Shown in pieces: positions 62,276 through 64,000 of a stretch of 64,000 nt of DNA. Position 1 is the first letter of the stretch. Each line of letters starts with the position of its first letter. Made by a program: the position numbers and the translations under genes. Location of the stretch: contig JADLBW010000059.1 in assembly GCA_020847515.1 (NCBI GenBank), forward strand, positions 1 to 64,000, in the 5' to 3' direction. The notes under the pieces were generated by a model that saw only the letters and a list, made by a program, of their open reading frames with translations, searched no databases and had not been told where the DNA came from. Origin of the DNA: Pirellulales bacterium (lineage in GTDB: Bacteria; Planctomycetota; Planctomycetia; Pirellulales; Lacipirellulaceae).

Positions 62276-63709
62276 TCATATCTCCTCGAGGCTCAGGGCG
62301 AACTCGTCGCATTCAATCCGGCAATTGGGGGCCACCGACGCCTGGCCGACGCAGGTTTGGCCGTCGATTTCCAAGGGCGCCTGCGTCCGGCACATCAGGT
62401 GGTCGCCGCGCCGGAACAGCACCAAATCGCCCGTCCACTCGCGGCAGCGGATGTGGCTGTGCGATTGGGGGCCCAGGATGCAGCTTTCGCTCATCAGGAT
62501 GATGCCGTCGACCGCCGGGTCGGTCCGGTGACGAGACGCTATTTCCAGGACAGCCGTGGAACTAAGAGCGTGCGGCTTACGGAAGCGAAGTTCCACTCCG
62601 TCGCCTAGCCGGATGGTTGACTTGTCGCGGAGGACGGTCGGTTCGGTGATTGGCCGGCCGTCGACGCTTGTTCGGTGGAGCGGCGTGAGCACATAGGCCT
62701 CGCGGTCGCGGCGGATGACGGCATGCCGGCGGGATAGATCGCCGAGGATCGGCACGTCGACGCCCCCCTCGCCAGAGGGCTGTCCGATGACGACCTCGTC
62801 CCCCGTGCAAATGAGAAATCCGCCCACCTCGTCGATCCAGGCGACGATTCGCTGTCCGGCGTTACGCTCGCTCACGGTATCGACCTTGGCGTGTTGCGGG
62901 TGGCTGGTGCTACGGGCCGCCGGCGGAGACTGGCGGCTTGGCTTCCATTGCCGAGCCCGCGCTGCCGGCGACGGATAGTGCGCCAGCGTCACCTCCATGC
63001 CAACAGCCATCCACGCCTTCTGGCGGGCCTGCCGGGCCGCCGAATGCCTAGGAGCCAATTCTAGCAGGGCCTCGGCCACAGCGAGCACTTCCGTCCAGTT
63101 CGACGCCGCCACGGCTGCGTGCAGCCTGGCGTCGAGGGCTTGCTGTTTCTCCGCCGTCGTGCGCAAGGCCACCAGCCGCCGGGCGACGTAGCCCTCGACC
63201 GCCGCCGGCGGACTGGCCGGCATCAGTTGCTGGGCGAGCTCGACCGATTGAATGGCCGAGGGAAGGTCGCCCTTGCGGGCGTACACGTCGGCGGACTGAA
63301 GGTATTGAGCAATCATGTGCCACGTACGACGCTCGGCCCCGCCGAGGCGCCGGTGATCCATCTGTTGCAGGGCGGCCATTGCGGCAGTCGACTCGCCGCG
63401 GCCTAATAGCTCCAGCGCCTCGTCGAGGCGGCGATGGCCCTCCAGGTGGCGGAAGTCGCCGATGGCTGCCTCGTCGGCCCCGAGCCGAGCGGCGCGATCC
63501 AGATCGCGCCAGCCCGCGGTGCTCTGGCCATGCTCCATGCGCTGGCGGGCGCGCTCCATCAGCCGCACGGCCAGTTCCTGGGAGAGTTTCTTCGCCGGCC
63601 AGAACTCGCGGAGCGGCTCCTGCACCAGCAGCTCGGCCGCCTCGTCCCATCGGCCGTCGGCCACGGCCAGCCGTGCTTCGCGAAGTTGAAGTCGCCAGGC
63701 GGGGAACAT
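62276..63709 (-). CDS. FHA-domain protein with helical N-terminal part
   Basis: 477 aa from ATG 63709, with CAGGAAG 9 nt upstream (a GTG at 63736 is in frame but less likely). Residues 1-230 are Ala/Leu/Arg-rich helices like a TPR array (AMAALQQM, LPSAIQSVELAQQLMP). A canonical FHA domain follows at about 320-395: VVIGQPSGEGG, the phosphothreonine-binding SRRHAVIRRD and TSVDGRPI. The C-terminal 90 residues look like a second, degenerate FHA (ILGPQSHSHIRC). FHA domains read phosphothreonines made by Ser/Thr kinases, and a kinase is the next gene. Confidence 0.88.
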   Translation of the reverse strand: MFPAWRLQLREARLAVADGRWDEAAELLVQEPLREFWPAKKLSQELAVRLMERARQRMEHGQSTAGWRDLDRAARLGADEAAIGDFRHLEGHRRLDEALELLGRGESTAAMAALQQMDHRRLGGAERRTWHMIAQYLQSADVYARKGDLPSAIQSVELAQQLMPASPPAAVEGYVARRLVALRTTAEKQQALDARLHAAVAASNWTEVLAVAEALLELAPRHSAARQARQKAWMAVGMEVTLAHYPSPAARARQWKPSRQSPPAARSTSHPQHAKVDTVSERNAGQRIVAWIDEVGGFLICTGDEVVIGQPSGEGGVDVPILGDLSRRHAVIRRDREAYVLTPLHRTSVDGRPITEPTVLRDKSTIRLGDGVELRFRKPHALSSTAVLEIASRHRTDPAVDGIILMSESCILGPQSHSHIRCREWTGDLVLFRRGDHLMCRTQAPLEIDGQTCVGQASVAPNCRIECDEFALSLEEI

Positions 63710-63736
63710 GGGAGTGAACTTCCTGCGTCGAGTCAC

Positions 63737-63811
63737 GGGTTCGGGAGCCTTTTGCGACTGGCGTCATTGCTTCGGATGAAGATCACCCAGTCGCAAAAGG
63801 CTCCCGACCCC
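63737..63811. repeat. Palindromic intergenic element, copy B
   Basis: Left arm 63737-63761 (GGGTTCGGGAGCC..GCGACTGG) and right arm 63787-63810 (CCAGTCGCAAAAGG..CCGACCC), same family as copies A and C. It lies immediately upstream of the FHA gene's first in-frame start. Confidence 0.85.
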
Positions 63812-63872
63812 ATTCGCGTACCATCGGAACAAGCGCCCGCCTATCAAGGAACGAACGCTATAGCATGTCAAA

Positions 63873-63948
63873 GGGGTCGGGACGCTATTGCGACGGGCGA
63901 GCTGCTCTGAGACGGCAAGTCGCAAGTCGCAAAAATCGCCCCGACCCC
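63873..63948. repeat. Palindromic intergenic element, copy C
   Basis: Left arm 63873-63898 (GGGGTCGGGACGC..TTGCGACGGGC) and right arm 63923-63948 (GCAAGTCGCAA..CCCCGACCCC), more diverged than A and B. It is about 60 nt from copy B. Confidence 0.75.
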
Positions 63949-64000
63949 GCGTCGATCAGTCTGCGTAGCTGGCAGTGTGGACCGGCGTTTCCGCCTTCGC

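Overview
The window looks like chromosomal DNA from a high-GC planctomycete, most likely of the Pirellulales type. This is inferred from gene content: an MJ0042-type zinc-ribbon membrane protein, a short lipoprotein and several large secreted or membrane proteins of a style I associate with that group, a PE-LIG-POL LigD with Ku, a KAS III enzyme of the OleA type, and a membrane Ser/Thr kinase beside a sigma factor. There is no rRNA, prophage, insertion sequence or CRISPR array. One tRNA (Val, anticodon GAC) is present.

Layout. 1-10.5 kb (+): a truncated AI-2E-family permease; feoAB behind a near-consensus Fur box; a class V aminotransferase/cysteine desulfurase; a YkgJ-type cysteine-cluster protein; an HU/IHF protein; a small lipoprotein; pyrD, trpS and acpS; and a DUF4160/DUF2442 pair in which the first gene is frameshifted. 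10.5-23.4 kb (mostly -): topA, a PpiD-like foldase (+), glgB, an RNase H-like protein that lacks catalytic residues, an HD phosphohydrolase, a zinc-ribbon membrane protein and an ACT-domain protein. 23.6-31.1 kb: thioesterase, DJ-1/PfpI protein, a class I glutamine amidotransferase without its nucleophile, a CPBP protease, OleA-like synthase, tandem GNAT protein and an LpxL-like acyltransferase.

31.2-38.1 kb is a DNA-repair island: ligD, ku, topoisomerase IB and a UdgX-type uracil-DNA glycosylase on the minus strand, with a stress-type SDR divergent from them. 38.1-47.1 kb: a DUF433/DUF5615 toxin-antitoxin-like pair, an oxidoreductase, trmL, murB-ftsQ (no ftsA or ftsZ follows), an M20 amidohydrolase, rdgB and a SPOR-like secreted protein. 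47.4-56.4 kb: tRNA-Val, a 29-residue ribosomal-type basic protein, a TIM-barrel isomerase, a large secreted protein, a Nif3-family protein, a glycosyltransferase, a large protein with a BshC-like signature and an Eis-like acetyltransferase.

56.5-63.7 kb (-) is a signalling locus in the order FHA protein, membrane Ser/Thr kinase, membrane protein with a duplicated domain, sigma factor, anti-sigma-like zinc protein. It reads as a self-contained route from phosphorylation to transcription.

Two repeat families lie between the genes. One is a palindromic element of about 75 nt (three clear copies and one decayed copy). The other is a set of tracts with a 7-bp period (five places, unit sequence differing from tract to tract). 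Several DNA-handling proteins (TopA, LigD, Ku) carry Lys/Ala/Pro-rich histone-H1-like segments.
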